Assembly: GCA_003243275.1 (NCBI GenBank)
Contig: QFQR01000007.1
Coordinates: 62,001 to 126,000 of the forward strand
Length of the DNA: 64,000 bases
Reading direction: 5' to 3'
Source of the DNA: Leifsonia xyli
GTDB lineage: Bacteria; Actinomycetota; Actinomycetes; Actinomycetales; Microbacteriaceae
Shown: in pieces, positions 16,408 through 24,941 of the stretch
Numbering within the stretch: position 1 is the first letter of the stretch
How the letters are laid out: every line of letters starts with the position of its first letter
Program-made: the position numbers and the translations under genes
The notes under the pieces: model-generated
Databases searched by the model: none
Told to the model about the DNA's origin: nothing
Seen by the model: only the letters and a program-made list of their open reading frames with translations

Positions 16408-17495
16408 TCCGTGTGGCAGTGGTGGGGCTCGGCAAGATGGGGCTCTCCCATCTCGCGATGATCCGGGCGCATCCGGAGGTCTCGGTCGACGCGGTGATCG
16501 ACTCGACCGGATACATCCTGGATGTGCTCGGCAAGTACACGGGCCTGCGCACCTTCCCCGATCTGGAGGCGGCGATCGCCGCCGTCGAGCTCGACGCGGT
16601 GCTGATCGCGACACCGACGCGGTTCCATGCGCCGCTCGTGCGGCTGGCGCTCGAGCGCGGACTGCACGTGTTCTGCGAGAAGCCGCTGACCCTCTCGGCG
16701 GCCGAGTCGGCGGAGCTGGCGAGCCTCGCCGAGAGCTCCGGGCTCGTCACCCAGGTCGGATACCACAACCGTTTCGTGGCGGCCTTCGCCGAGGTGAAGC
16801 GGCTCCTGGATCTCGGTGCCGTCGGGCGCGTCACGCATATGCTCGCTGAGGCATACGGGCCGGTCGTGCTCAAGAGCAAGGGCTCCACCTGGCGCAGCAA
16901 GCGCACCGAGGGCGGCGGATGCCTCTACGACTACGCGGCGCATCCGCTCGATCTGCTCTCCTGGTACGCGGGAGCCCCGCGGGCCGTCGGCGGCACCATC
17001 CTCGGCTCGGTGTTCTCGGAGGACACCGAGGACGAGGTGTTCGGCACGCTGTATTACGACTCCGGAATGCACGCGCAGATCTCGGTCAACTGGTCGGACG
17101 AGTCGTTCCGCAAGATGACCACGCGGATCACCGTGATGGGCACGGCCGGGCGCATCGAGGCCGACCGTCAGGAGGTGCGCGTGTACCTGCGCGAGCAGGC
17201 CCCCGCGATCGAGGGCTACGAGACGGGCTGGAACATCAAGTACACGACCGAGCTGACCGATCCGGTCTGGTTCTACCTCCGCGGCGAGGAGTACAGCGCG
17301 CAGCTCGACCACTTCGTGCGGCGGGTCGAGGGCGGAGAGGTCACCGGCCTCAACTCCTTCGCGAGCGCCGCCGTGACCGACCGGGTGCTCGAGCTGCTGA
17401 CGATCGACGCGGCGCGCGGCCCGGTGACCACCGACGAATCCGCACCACCGCCATCCGAACCGGGGCGGCGTGGCCGACGGGGCAGGAGGGGATGA
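16404..17495 (+). CDS. Gfo/Idh/MocA family NAD(P)-dependent oxidoreductase
   Basis: 363 residues. A Rossmann N-terminus VAVVGLGKMGLSHLAMI carries the G-x-G-x-x-G nucleotide motif. The family signature CEKPLTLS with its catalytic lysine lies near residue 94, followed by the C-terminal GFO_IDH_MocA fold. It probably oxidises or epimerises a nucleotide-sugar or a bound glycan precursor. It is coupled on both sides: ATG overlaps the upstream stop, and its own TGA overlaps the next ATG. Substrate unknown; context argues for a modified sugar made for this polysaccharide. Confidence 0.85.
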   Translation: MIRVAVVGLGKMGLSHLAMIRAHPEVSVDAVIDSTGYILDVLGKYTGLRTFPDLEAAIAAVELDAVLIATPTRFHAPLVRLALERGLHVFCEKPLTLSAAESAELASLAESSGLVTQVGYHNRFVAAFAEVKRLLDLGAVGRVTHMLAEAYGPVVLKSKGSTWRSKRTEGGGCLYDYAAHPLDLLSWYAGAPRAVGGTILGSVFSEDTEDEVFGTLYYDSGMHAQISVNWSDESFRKMTTRITVMGTAGRIEADRQEVRVYLREQAPAIEGYETGWNIKYTTELTDPVWFYLRGEEYSAQLDHFVRRVEGGEVTGLNSFASAAVTDRVLELLTIDAARGPVTTDESAPPPSEPGRRGRRGRRG

Positions 17496-18358
17496 TGGAC
17501 CGACTGCTGTTCGGTGACAACCAGTTCTTCGGCGTGAACCACATGTCGGAGGAGAAGGCGCGCGCCCAGGCGATGCGCTTCCAGGAGCTCGACGCCGTGA
17601 TCGAGGTGCTCGACGCCGCCTACGACGAAGGCATCACGACCTTCATGTGCACGACGCACGAGCGCATCGCCGAGGTCGCGGACCACGTGCGGGCCCACCC
17701 CGAGCGCTACGCGGACTTCACCTTCTTCCCCGGCATGCCCTACGCCCACAAGTACGCCGACGCCGTCACCGAGGCGGGCATGCTCGGCGCGCTCAAGCGC
17801 TTCATGCCGGAGGAGGGGCTCATCAACGCGGTCATGCGCGGGGGGCGCTCTCTCGCGACGAAAGACGTCGAGGGCATCATCACGCTGCTCGTCGATGCCG
17901 AGATGGCGATGTTCCGGGGGCTCTCGACGCCCGTCATCTGGCTCCAGAACGTCGTCGTCGACCTGCTGCTCGGGCTCGGCTTCACGGATGCCTTCCGCAT
18001 CTTCGCGGAGCACGTGCGTGGCCGCTACGGCGCCGAGCCTGGCTTCATCACGATGAACCTGCCGATGCTGCTCGACACGCTCGCCGCGGCGGGCATCGAG
18101 AACCCGATCGTGTGCTCCAACATCAACAAGATCGGGTTCCGGATGTCGGGGGGCCTCGAGGCGTACCACCGGGCGCTGGAGGAGCGCCCGTTCCGTGCCG
18201 TCGCGATGTCGGTGTACGCCTCGGGGGCGATCCCGCCGCGCGAGGCGATCGAGTGGATCGCCGCGCAGCCGGGCATCGAGTCGATCGTGTTCGGCGCGTC
18301 GAGCCGGGCCAACATCCGCTCGACGAAGCAGCTCGTGGACGAGTTCTTCCCGGCCTGA
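17495..18358 (+). CDS. Conserved TIM-barrel-like protein of unknown function
   Basis: A 287-residue protein beginning MDRLLFGDNQFFGVNHMS. Alternating beta/alpha segments, a late GIESIVFGASSRANIRST stretch and the overall length resemble the aldo/keto reductase-like barrel, but the classical D-Y-K-H catalytic set is not obvious. ATG 17495 is preferred over ATG 17492 because AGGAGG is only 2 bases from the latter. Overlap with the dehydrogenase gene suggests the pair act on one sugar intermediate. This is inference; I do not recognise a characterised homologue. Confidence 0.6.
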   Translation: MDRLLFGDNQFFGVNHMSEEKARAQAMRFQELDAVIEVLDAAYDEGITTFMCTTHERIAEVADHVRAHPERYADFTFFPGMPYAHKYADAVTEAGMLGALKRFMPEEGLINAVMRGGRSLATKDVEGIITLLVDAEMAMFRGLSTPVIWLQNVVVDLLLGLGFTDAFRIFAEHVRGRYGAEPGFITMNLPMLLDTLAAAGIENPIVCSNINKIGFRMSGGLEAYHRALEERPFRAVAMSVYASGAIPPREAIEWIAAQPGIESIVFGASSRANIRSTKQLVDEFFPA

Positions 18359-18366
18359 CCGGATCG

Positions 18367-19479
18367 TCAGCGGCGCGCGGTCGCGGCACCCGCCGCGGCC
18401 CCGCGCGTCTCGACGATCGCGGCGCGCATCTGCGCCACGGTGTCGCTCCACGACGTCACCGCCGGGGGCGGTGTCCGGCGGACGGCCGCCGGTTCGGCGG
18501 AGAGCGCGTCGAGCGCGCGCACGATGTCGTCCACCGACTCCGGGTCGAAGCTCGCGTCGGCGAGCCCCAGCTCGCGGAACACCGGGATGTCGCTCGCGAG
18601 AATCGGCGTTCCGGTCGTGTGCGCTTCCACGAGCGGCAGGCCGAAGCCCTCGTCGAGCGAGGGGAACACGAAGGCGCGCGCGTTGCGGTAGAGCCACTTG
18701 AGCTCGGCGTCGTCGATGGCGTCGAGCAGCACCACGCGATCGTCGCCCGGCTCGAGCAGCGAGCCCAGGCCGTCGCGTTGACCGACGACGAGCAGCCGGG
18801 CGTCGTCGGAGATCCGCGAGCGCAGGAACGCCTCCACCAGACGGGCGAGGTTCTTGCGCACGTTGAGGCGGCCGACGACGAGCAGGTAGGGGCCGTCGCC
18901 GATCCCGTCAGGGCGTTTCTCGCTCACCTCGAGGAAGTCGCGGGGGGCGTGGAGCCCGACCGGGCGCACCCGGGCCGAGGTCTCGGGCCAGACCCGGGCG
19001 ATCCGAGCCGCCTCGGTGCGCGAGCTCGTGAAGACGAGATCGGCCCGGCGCAGGAGCGGCCGGATGCCGGCGAGGTAGGCGCGCTCGACCGGGAGGAACC
19101 ACTCCGGATGCTCGACGTACATCGCGTCGTGCACGAAGGTGACCGAGAGGGCTCCGCGCCCACGCGCCGAGAAGTTCTGCGCGATGACGACGTCGTGCCG
19201 TGCTGCGTGGCGCGCGGTCGAGGTGGCCGCGAGGGCGTGGATGCGCGCCCAGCGCGGCACCGGCACGATCTCCGCCGCGATGCCGAGATCGCCGAGCGCG
19301 GCCCGCAGCGTCTCCACCTGATCCGGTTTGGCCGTGAGCGTGAGGCGATCCTCCGGATGCTCCTCCGCCCAGGTGCGCACGAGGCTGCGCACCACGTTCC
19401 GAAGAGAGGTCGGCCCGTCGAACCACCAGTAGCTGTCGAAGAGCACGCGCATCGCACCCGCGGCGTGTGCGGCGGGCAC
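18367..19479 (-). CDS. Glycosyltransferase family 4
   Basis: A 370-residue GT-B enzyme. The donor domain begins near YLLVVGRLNVRKNLARLVEAF and has the classical E-x7-E motif SLDEGFGLPLVEAHTTGTPI. GTG 19479 is the first start just after the upstream stop; the ATG at 19452 (MRVLFDSYWW) is an equally reasonable start. It lies in a minus-strand operon with the CDP-alcohol phosphotransferase and the sugar-1-phosphate transferase. It likely adds a sugar to the primed undecaprenyl carrier. Confidence 0.85.
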   Translation of the reverse strand: MPAAHAAGAMRVLFDSYWWFDGPTSLRNVVRSLVRTWAEEHPEDRLTLTAKPDQVETLRAALGDLGIAAEIVPVPRWARIHALAATSTARHAARHDVVIAQNFSARGRGALSVTFVHDAMYVEHPEWFLPVERAYLAGIRPLLRRADLVFTSSRTEAARIARVWPETSARVRPVGLHAPRDFLEVSEKRPDGIGDGPYLLVVGRLNVRKNLARLVEAFLRSRISDDARLLVVGQRDGLGSLLEPGDDRVVLLDAIDDAELKWLYRNARAFVFPSLDEGFGLPLVEAHTTGTPILASDIPVFRELGLADASFDPESVDDIVRALDALSAEPAAVRRTPPPAVTSWSDTVAQMRAAIVETRGAAAGAATARR

Positions 19480-19482
19480 GGC

Positions 19483-20271
19483 TCAGCCCTCGCGGGCCGC
19501 GGCGACCCGTGCGTCGAGCGCACGCAGCTCGCGCCACCACTTCACGAGCACCGCGAGCAGCACGAGCGTGTGCGCGGCGAACAGGGCCGTGTAGGCGACC
19601 ACGAACGCCTCGCGCCACCCGAACAGGGCGAAGGCGAGGCAGACGATCCCGTAGTCGGTCGGCAGCGCGACGAGCGTCTGCAGGAGACCCGAACCGCCGG
19701 ATGCCGGGGCCGACTCGGCCGGAAGCTGGGCGGCCGCCGACCTGCGCAACTGGTCGACGAGCATGAGCCCGAAGAACAGCACGATCGACACCGTGAGGTA
19801 GCCGAGCGGGACGAGCAGCAGCGTCTGGGAGGGGATGCCGCCGAAGCGGAAGAAGGAGACGAGCACCGCGATGTGCAGCAGGCAGGTCTTCGTCACATCG
19901 ACCATGTGGTCGAGCCATTCGCCGGAGCGGCTCCCTCCGCCGCGCAGGCGGGCGAGCTGCCCATCGGCCGCGTCGAAGGCGTAGCCCAGCACGAGGAAGG
20001 CTGCGATCACGAGTCCGAGCCACCAACTCGGGTCGACGAAGGCGATGAGTGCGATTCCGCAGGCGGTGAGGGTCGCGCTCACGGCGGTCACCTGGTTCGG
20101 CGTTCCGCCGACGGTGTACGCGGCGGCCGCGATGACCCGCCCCATCCGGCGGTTGATCCAGCGGGAGTAGGGCGGGGCGCCGCGTCCGGGCTTCTGGGCG
20201 GTCGACATCCGCGCCAGCGTCGCGCGGAAGCCGGGTCGGGTCCCGGCCTCCGCGAGCTGGGTGTCGGCCAT
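19483..20271 (-). CDS. CDP-alcohol phosphatidyltransferase family protein
   Basis: 262 residues with several hydrophobic helices and the complete family signature D-x2-D-G-x2-A-R-x8-G-x3-D-x3-D (DAADGQLARL then GEWLDHMVD). It transfers a phospho-alcohol from a CDP-activated donor at the membrane. Inside a polysaccharide operon, rather than beside lipid genes, it may attach a glycerol- or inositol-phosphate-like group or make a special lipid anchor; that is inference. ATG 20271 overlaps the stop of the sugar transferase by one base (TGATG). Confidence 0.8.
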   Translation of the reverse strand: MADTQLAEAGTRPGFRATLARMSTAQKPGRGAPPYSRWINRRMGRVIAAAAYTVGGTPNQVTAVSATLTACGIALIAFVDPSWWLGLVIAAFLVLGYAFDAADGQLARLRGGGSRSGEWLDHMVDVTKTCLLHIAVLVSFFRFGGIPSQTLLLVPLGYLTVSIVLFFGLMLVDQLRRSAAAQLPAESAPASGGSGLLQTLVALPTDYGIVCLAFALFGWREAFVVAYTALFAAHTLVLLAVLVKWWRELRALDARVAAAREG

Positions 20272-21800
20272 CAGTAGGCCCCGGACGGACGCAGCACGAT
20301 GCGCGCCGTGCGCCACAGGATCAGCAGGTCGCCCGTGAGGGACCAGTTCTCGACGTAGTAGAGGTCGAGCCGCACGCTGTCCTCCCAGGACAGGTCGGAG
20401 CGGCCGTTGATCTGCCACATGCCGGTGAGCCCCGGCTTGATGAAGAGGCGGCGCAACACGTGGTCTTCGTACTGGTCGACCTCGCTCGCGAGCGGCGGGC
20501 GCGGTCCGACCAGGCTCATGTCGCCGAGCAGCACGTTCCAGAGCTGGGGCAACTCGTCGAGCGAGTACTTGCGCAGGATGCGGCCTGGCGCGGTGATCCG
20601 CGGATCCTCCCGCAGCTTGAACAGCACGCCGTTGCCCTGGTCCGCGGCCTTCAGCTCGGCGAGGCGCGCCTCGGCGTCGAGCACCATCGATCGGAACTTG
20701 TACATCGAGAAGGTGCGACCGCTGCGTCCGACGCGCTCCTGACGGAACAGCACCGGTCCGCCGTCGTGGCGGCGGATGACGATCGCGACGACCGCGAACA
20801 CCGGCGCGAGCACGACGAGCGCGACGGCGGCGACGGTCAGGTCGAAGACACGCTTCACGACGTGCTTGCCGCCCTCGTAGCTCGGCAGCTCGACGTGCAT
20901 GAGCGGCAGGCCCTCGGCCGGGCGGAAGTGGATGCGCGGCCCCGCGACGTCGGTCAGGCGCGAGGCGATCATGAGCTCTGCCTCGGTGCGCTCGAGCTCC
21001 CAACCGACGCTGCGGATGAAGTCGCCGCCGCCGTGCGGCTGACCCGCGACGATGACGGTGTCGACGTGGTGCCGACGCACGGTGCCCGCGACGTCGTCGA
21101 GGGTGCCGATCACGGGCACGGTGCGCTTGCCGCGGATGGTGAGCTCGCGCACGCCGGGGTTGTCGAGCGCCACGCCGACCGGGCGGTACATCGACCCCGG
21201 GTCGCGGGAGAGCGTCGCGAGCACCCGCTGCACGTCGGCGCGCGCCCCGACCACGAGGGTCGCGTTGGTGCACCGACCGGCGCGACGGAGGCGTACGAGC
21301 GCGCGGCGCGCCAGCCAGCGACCCAGCAGCAGGCCGAGCAGCCCGAGCGGGAAGGCGAGCAGGAAGAATCCGCGGGCGACGTCGACCTTCAGCAGCAGCA
21401 GCACGATGGCCGCGAGCCCGAAGACCGTGGTCGTGGCGCCGACCACCTTGCGGTACTCGGCGGGGCCGGAGCCGATGATCCGGAGATCCCGCGAGTGGTA
21501 GGTGCCGAGGCCGATGAACCAGGCGGCGGCGATGACCACGCCGAGCGCCCAGTAGCCGGCGGCGAAGCCGGCGACGTCGACCGCGACCGGTTCCGTTCCG
21601 AAGCGCACGAGCAAGGAGATGCCCACGCACAGCGTGACGATCAGCCCGTCGCTCAGCGCGAGCGCGGCACGGTAGCGACGCATCGCACGCCGACCGGGGC
21701 TGGCGTGGTCGCGGGACCGGGCGGGGGCGACCGCGAGGGAGAGGCGCGGGTCGGCGGATGCCGCACCGGTGCCGACCCAGGGGTGGGTGGCGCTGCTCAT
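20271..21800 (-). CDS. Polyprenyl-phosphate sugar-1-phosphate transferase (initiating enzyme)
   Basis: A 509-residue protein: about five N-terminal membrane helices, a CoA-binding-like cytoplasmic domain, and a C-terminal bacterial sugar transferase domain. That domain has KRVFDLTVAAVALVVL, FRQERVGRSGRTFSMYKFRS, YSLDELPQLWNVLLGDMS and LVGPRPPL, all catalytic-region hallmarks. It starts glycan synthesis by loading a hexose-1-phosphate on undecaprenyl phosphate. ATG 21800 is preferred; GTG 21809 is possible. First gene of the minus-strand operon to 18367, with a leader of roughly 250 bases. Confidence 0.88.
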   Translation of the reverse strand: MSSATHPWVGTGAASADPRLSLAVAPARSRDHASPGRRAMRRYRAALALSDGLIVTLCVGISLLVRFGTEPVAVDVAGFAAGYWALGVVIAAAWFIGLGTYHSRDLRIIGSGPAEYRKVVGATTTVFGLAAIVLLLLKVDVARGFFLLAFPLGLLGLLLGRWLARRALVRLRRAGRCTNATLVVGARADVQRVLATLSRDPGSMYRPVGVALDNPGVRELTIRGKRTVPVIGTLDDVAGTVRRHHVDTVIVAGQPHGGGDFIRSVGWELERTEAELMIASRLTDVAGPRIHFRPAEGLPLMHVELPSYEGGKHVVKRVFDLTVAAVALVVLAPVFAVVAIVIRRHDGGPVLFRQERVGRSGRTFSMYKFRSMVLDAEARLAELKAADQGNGVLFKLREDPRITAPGRILRKYSLDELPQLWNVLLGDMSLVGPRPPLASEVDQYEDHVLRRLFIKPGLTGMWQINGRSDLSWEDSVRLDLYYVENWSLTGDLLILWRTARIVLRPSGAY

Positions 21801-22055
21801 CGTGCGCACCGCGCAGACGGTCGCGTGGCGGGAATGGTGGTGAACGCGTGACCCGCATCAGGGAATGCGAGTACGCGGCAGGGGAGTGGGTACACGGGTA
21901 AGACCTGCTTGGGGGGTAGACAGGCAGGCTCGCAGGGAGCTGTCAGGGGGCGGGTGTTGTGGGGGGTGGGTGTGACTGGGAACCAGTCGGCTGGGGTGCA
22001 GTCGTGGGGGCGGTGGAACGGGTAGAAGACGTCTCGGGGCGACGTCGCAGGCCCC

Positions 22056-22085
22056 AATCTACTCAGCCCGATAGTGAGGGTGCAA
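22056..22085 (-). promoter_or_regulatory. Sigma-70-type promoter for the sugar transferase operon
   Basis: On the minus strand, TTGCAC (22085-22080) and TAGATT (22061-22056) are 18 bases apart. This gives a leader of roughly 250 bases before ATG 21800, which could host regulation. Confidence 0.55.
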
Positions 22086-22102
22086 CAGCTTTCTCGGAGT
22101 GT

Positions 22103-22117
22103 CCCCCATTCTGGGGG
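22103..22117 (-). terminator. Terminator hairpin after the DUF1295 gene
   Basis: Perfect 6-bp stem CCCCCA / TGGGGG with a 3-base loop, about 35 bases beyond the stop of the minus-strand gene ending at 22153. Confidence 0.5.
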
Positions 22118-22152
22118 TACCCGTTCGGGGGGTGGGCCTCGAGGTCCCCCGA

Positions 22153-22974
22153 TCAGCGCGCCGTCCGCACCCGGTCGGCACGCCGCGGCGGCCAGGGGAT
22201 GATGGGGGAGACCCGCGACTGGTAGTCGGCGTACTCGGGGTATCTGCCCCGTGTGATCGACTCCGTGAAGATCGTCGACCCGACGAACAGGAGCGTCAGC
22301 AGCGCCGCGCCCGCCACGGTCCACAGCACGACCGTGCCCGCGGCGGACGCGCCCATGAGGAAGAACAGCCACCACTGCGACTGCTCGAAGAAGAAGTTCG
22401 GATGCCGGGAGTACCGCCAGAGGCCGCTCTGCACGAAGCGCGGCGACGGCTCCCGACCGGCGGCGAGCTCCCTCCGCTTCCCGGCGTGGAAGTTCCATTG
22501 CTGCTGGTCGGCGATCGTCTCCCCGACGAGCGCCGCGAGGAACAGCGCCGCCAGCAGGCCGTCGAGCGGGCCGAACGGCGTCGGGTTCTCGAGGGCGGTG
22601 AGAGCGGGGAGCGTGATGAGCACCAGCAGCGCGTTCTGGTACAGCACGATGAAGAACAGGGTGAACAGCTGGAACTGCCAGGGACGCATCCGTGCGCGGA
22701 GCACCGCCCACCGGTAGTCCTCGACCCCCGAGTAGCCGCCCTTGCGTGCGAAGTTGAAGGTGAGCCGGGCGCCCCAGGCGGTCACCAGGGTCGCCATCAC
22801 GAGCAGCCGCACGTCGGTGAGGCCGGCCCCAGCCGCGAAGATCCAGAGGTAGACGACGGGCGCGATCGACCAGATCCGGTCGACCCACGAGGTGTCCTTG
22901 GTGACGAGGGATGCCACCCAGCAGGCGGCGCTGACGGCGGCGGCGACGATCAGCACCAGCAGGAGCGGGGTCAT
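22153..22974 (-). CDS. DUF1295 family membrane protein (steroid reductase-like)
   Basis: 273 residues, about six to seven membrane helices. The C-terminal part has GLWRYSRHPNFFFEQSQWW, the characteristic R-H-P-N motif of DUF1295/isoprenylcysteine methyltransferase-like and steroid 5-alpha-reductase C-terminal proteins. The substrate is unknown; eukaryotic relatives reduce lipid double bonds with NADPH. ATG 22974 is the first start. The gene is divergent from the pgsA-like gene. Confidence 0.8.
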   Translation of the reverse strand: MTPLLLVLIVAAAVSAACWVASLVTKDTSWVDRIWSIAPVVYLWIFAAGAGLTDVRLLVMATLVTAWGARLTFNFARKGGYSGVEDYRWAVLRARMRPWQFQLFTLFFIVLYQNALLVLITLPALTALENPTPFGPLDGLLAALFLAALVGETIADQQQWNFHAGKRRELAAGREPSPRFVQSGLWRYSRHPNFFFEQSQWWLFFLMGASAAGTVVLWTVAGAALLTLLFVGSTIFTESITRGRYPEYADYQSRVSPIIPWPPRRADRVRTAR

Positions 22975-22994
22975 GCGGGCATCCTACGCATGGC

Positions 22995-23000
22995 TAGACT
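22995..23000 (+). promoter_or_regulatory. Candidate -10 (TAGACT) for the pgsA-garA-ftsR operon
   Basis: TAGACT sits 18 bases upstream of ATG 23019, with the GGGAGG ribosome site between. The same hexamer precedes the ROK, plsC and aceE genes. Confidence 0.4.
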
Positions 23001-23018
23001 CGCCGCGAGGGAGGTCGG

Positions 23019-23621
23019 ATGCAGGCGGTCAGCTCGCGGGTCGTGACGATCCCGAACGTGCTCAGCGCCATCCGTCTCGCCCTCATCCCGGTCTTCCTGT
23101 GGTTGCTGGGGAGCGCGCAGTACGGCTGGGCGCTCGCGGTGGTCGTGGTCTCGAGCCTCACCGACTTCGTCGACGGCTTCGTCGCGAGGCGCTTCAACCA
23201 GGTCAGCCGGCTGGGGCAGATCCTGGATCCCGCGGTCGATCGGCTGTTCATCTTCTCGACGCTCATCGGGCTCGCCTGGCAGGGCTTCCTTCCGTGGTGG
23301 CTCGTGGGGGTGATCGTGTTGCGCGACATCGGGCTCGTGATGCTGGGACCGGTGCTCGCGAGCCACGGCTACGGGCCGCTTCCGGTGCATCATCTCGGGA
23401 AGGTCGCAACCTTCTCCCTGCTCTTCGCGCTGCCCACGCTCGTGCTCGGCGCCGCCGTTCCGGCGATCGCCGCGGTCAGCGACCCCGTCGGATGGGCGCT
23501 CGCTGTGTGGGGTGCCTTCCTGTATTGGTGGGCAGGGGCGCTCTACCTCCGCGAGACCGTGCGCCTCGTGCGGAACGACCGGGTGGCGGACTCGTCCGCA
23601 TCGGATACTCTGGGGAACTGA
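23019..23621 (+). CDS. CDP-alcohol phosphatidyltransferase (PgsA-like)
   Basis: A 200-residue integral membrane enzyme with the full CDP-alcohol motif: DFVDGFVAR, then G-x3-D-x3-D in GQILDPAVDR. About five helices follow. ATG 23019 has GGGAGG upstream. It transfers a phosphatidyl group from CDP-diacylglycerol to an alcohol, giving phosphatidylglycerol phosphate or a related phospholipid. Position next to garA and MerR genes matches pgsA2 in mycobacteria, so the exact alcohol is uncertain. Confidence 0.83.
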   Translation: MQAVSSRVVTIPNVLSAIRLALIPVFLWLLGSAQYGWALAVVVVSSLTDFVDGFVARRFNQVSRLGQILDPAVDRLFIFSTLIGLAWQGFLPWWLVGVIVLRDIGLVMLGPVLASHGYGPLPVHHLGKVATFSLLFALPTLVLGAAVPAIAAVSDPVGWALAVWGAFLYWWAGALYLRETVRLVRNDRVADSSASDTLGN

Positions 23622-23632
23622 AGGAGGGCGCC

Positions 23633-24136
23633 ATGGTCGACGACGCCACTGACAGCACCGGAGACCCGGGAGCTGGAGACGCGGTGAACACCCCCGCGGT
23701 TCCCGAACCCCACTCGAACGACACCACGGCGCACTTCACCGAGGACTTCCGGAACCAGCTCGCCGCGATGGAGTCTGGCGTCTCCGCCGAGGAGCAGGAG
23801 GCGATCGCCGCGCTCCCGTCCGGGTCGGCTCTGCTCGTGGTGCGCCGGGGGCCGAACGTCGGAGCCCGCTTCCTGCTCGACGCCGACGTCACGGTCGCCG
23901 GCCGCCATCCGGATGCCGACATCTTCCTCGACGACGTGACCGTCTCCCGTCGTCACGCCGAGTTCCTGCGCACCGGAACCGCCTTCCAGGTGCGCGATCT
24001 CGGCTCGCTCAACGGCACCTACTTCGACGGTGTGCGCATCGACTCGGCGCTGCTGAGCGACGGTGCCGAGGTGCAGGTGGGCAAGTTCCGTCTCACGTTC
24101 TACGCGTCTCGCGCCGACCGCATCCCGACCCGCTGA
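23633..24136 (+). CDS. garA: GarA/OdhI-type FHA domain regulator
   Basis: 167 residues. A disordered acidic N-terminus carries DTTAHF, equivalent to the ETTSVF phospho-switch of GarA/OdhI. The FHA domain (about 68-160) has GRHPDADIFLDD, SRRHAEF and SLNGTYFDG. Unphosphorylated GarA binds and restrains 2-oxoglutarate dehydrogenase and glutamate dehydrogenase; Ser/Thr kinases relieve this. ATG 23633 follows AAGGAGG. It follows the pgsA-like gene by 11 bases and its stop overlaps the ftsR start (TGATG). The switch is a D-T-T rather than E-T-T, a modest change. Confidence 0.9.
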   Translation: MVDDATDSTGDPGAGDAVNTPAVPEPHSNDTTAHFTEDFRNQLAAMESGVSAEEQEAIAALPSGSALLVVRRGPNVGARFLLDADVTVAGRHPDADIFLDDVTVSRRHAEFLRTGTAFQVRDLGSLNGTYFDGVRIDSALLSDGAEVQVGKFRLTFYASRADRIPTR

Positions 24137-24828
24137 TGCCGGCGTCGTCCGCAGCCCGCTCGCAGAGCGGGTCGCCGCTTCTCAGCATCGGCCAGGTGCT
24201 CGCGCGGCTGAACCCCGAGTTCCCGGACCTCAGCCCGTCCAAGTTGCGCTTCCTCGAGGAGAAGGGGCTCGTCAACCCCGCGCGCACCGACTCCGGCTAC
24301 CGCAAGTTCTCGGCCGCCGACGTGGAGCGGTTGCGCCTGATCCTGTCGATCCAGCGCGACTACTTCGTCCCGCTCAAGGTCATCCACCGCTACCTCGGTG
24401 AACTCGACGCCGGACGCGAGCCGATGCTCCCGGGGGGCGCGAAGGTGTCCGCGCCGTCGATGCTCCCGAGCGAGCGTCGTCTGACGCGCGACGAACTCGT
24501 CCGCGAGGCGGGGGCGAACGCGATGCTCCTGCAGGATGCGGTGTCGGCGTCGCTCATCGTGCCCGCCGATCACTACGGCGACGACGCCCTCGCGGTGCTC
24601 AAGTCGCTCGTGGAGCTGCAGCGCTCGGGGATCGAACCGCGGCACCTTCGCGGCTTCCGCGCGGCGGCCGAACGGGAGCTCGGGCTCATCGAGTCGGCGC
24701 TCATCCCGATCGCGCGTCGGAAGGATGCGTCGAGCCGAGCGAAGGCGCAGGAGCTCGCGCGCGAGATCGCGGGGCAGCTCGAGGTGGTTCGTTCGAGCCT
24801 GATCCGCTCGGCGCTCGGTCGGCTCTGA
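24136..24828 (+). CDS. ftsR: MerR family regulator FtsR
   Basis: 230 residues. An N-terminal winged helix (LLSIGQVLARLNPEF, then PSKLRFLEEKGLVNPART and YRKFSAADVERLRLI) is followed by a helical C-terminal effector region. It is the Rv1828/FtsR type that sits directly after garA across actinobacteria; in corynebacteria FtsR activates ftsZ. The start is ATG 24136, overlapping the garA stop. It lacks metal-binding cysteines, so it is not a metal sensor. The bifunctional nuclease gene that separates the two MerR genes in mycobacteria is absent here. Confidence 0.85.
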   Translation: MPASSAARSQSGSPLLSIGQVLARLNPEFPDLSPSKLRFLEEKGLVNPARTDSGYRKFSAADVERLRLILSIQRDYFVPLKVIHRYLGELDAGREPMLPGGAKVSAPSMLPSERRLTRDELVREAGANAMLLQDAVSASLIVPADHYGDDALAVLKSLVELQRSGIEPRHLRGFRAAAERELGLIESALIPIARRKDASSRAKAQELAREIAGQLEVVRSSLIRSALGRL

Positions 24829-24926
24829 GGCTCGCGCGGGGAGTTTTGGCGCGACACGCCGAATGCTCGCGCGAATGTGATTGATGGTGCCCCCTCGGGT
24901 GGGTACCGTGGACAACGAAGCGAGTC

Positions 24927-24941
24927 TGAAGTTCAACTTCA
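24927..24941. promoter_or_regulatory. Palindromic operator candidate upstream of the second MerR gene
   Basis: TGAAGTT-C-AACTTCA is a perfect 7-bp inverted repeat around one central base, 44 bases before ATG 24986. A third TTCAAC-like half and AACC-n4-GGTT follow directly. Size and dyad symmetry suit a MerR dimer, so autoregulation or FtsR control is likely (inference). Confidence 0.55.

Larger units (their letters stand above)
21801..22152. other. Long leader/intergenic region, no gene
   Basis: About 350 bases without a supported gene. It holds the promoter of the sugar-transferase operon, its unusually long and C-rich 5' leader on the minus strand, and the terminator hairpin of the DUF1295 gene. 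No known riboswitch fold was recognised. Confidence 0.6.
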
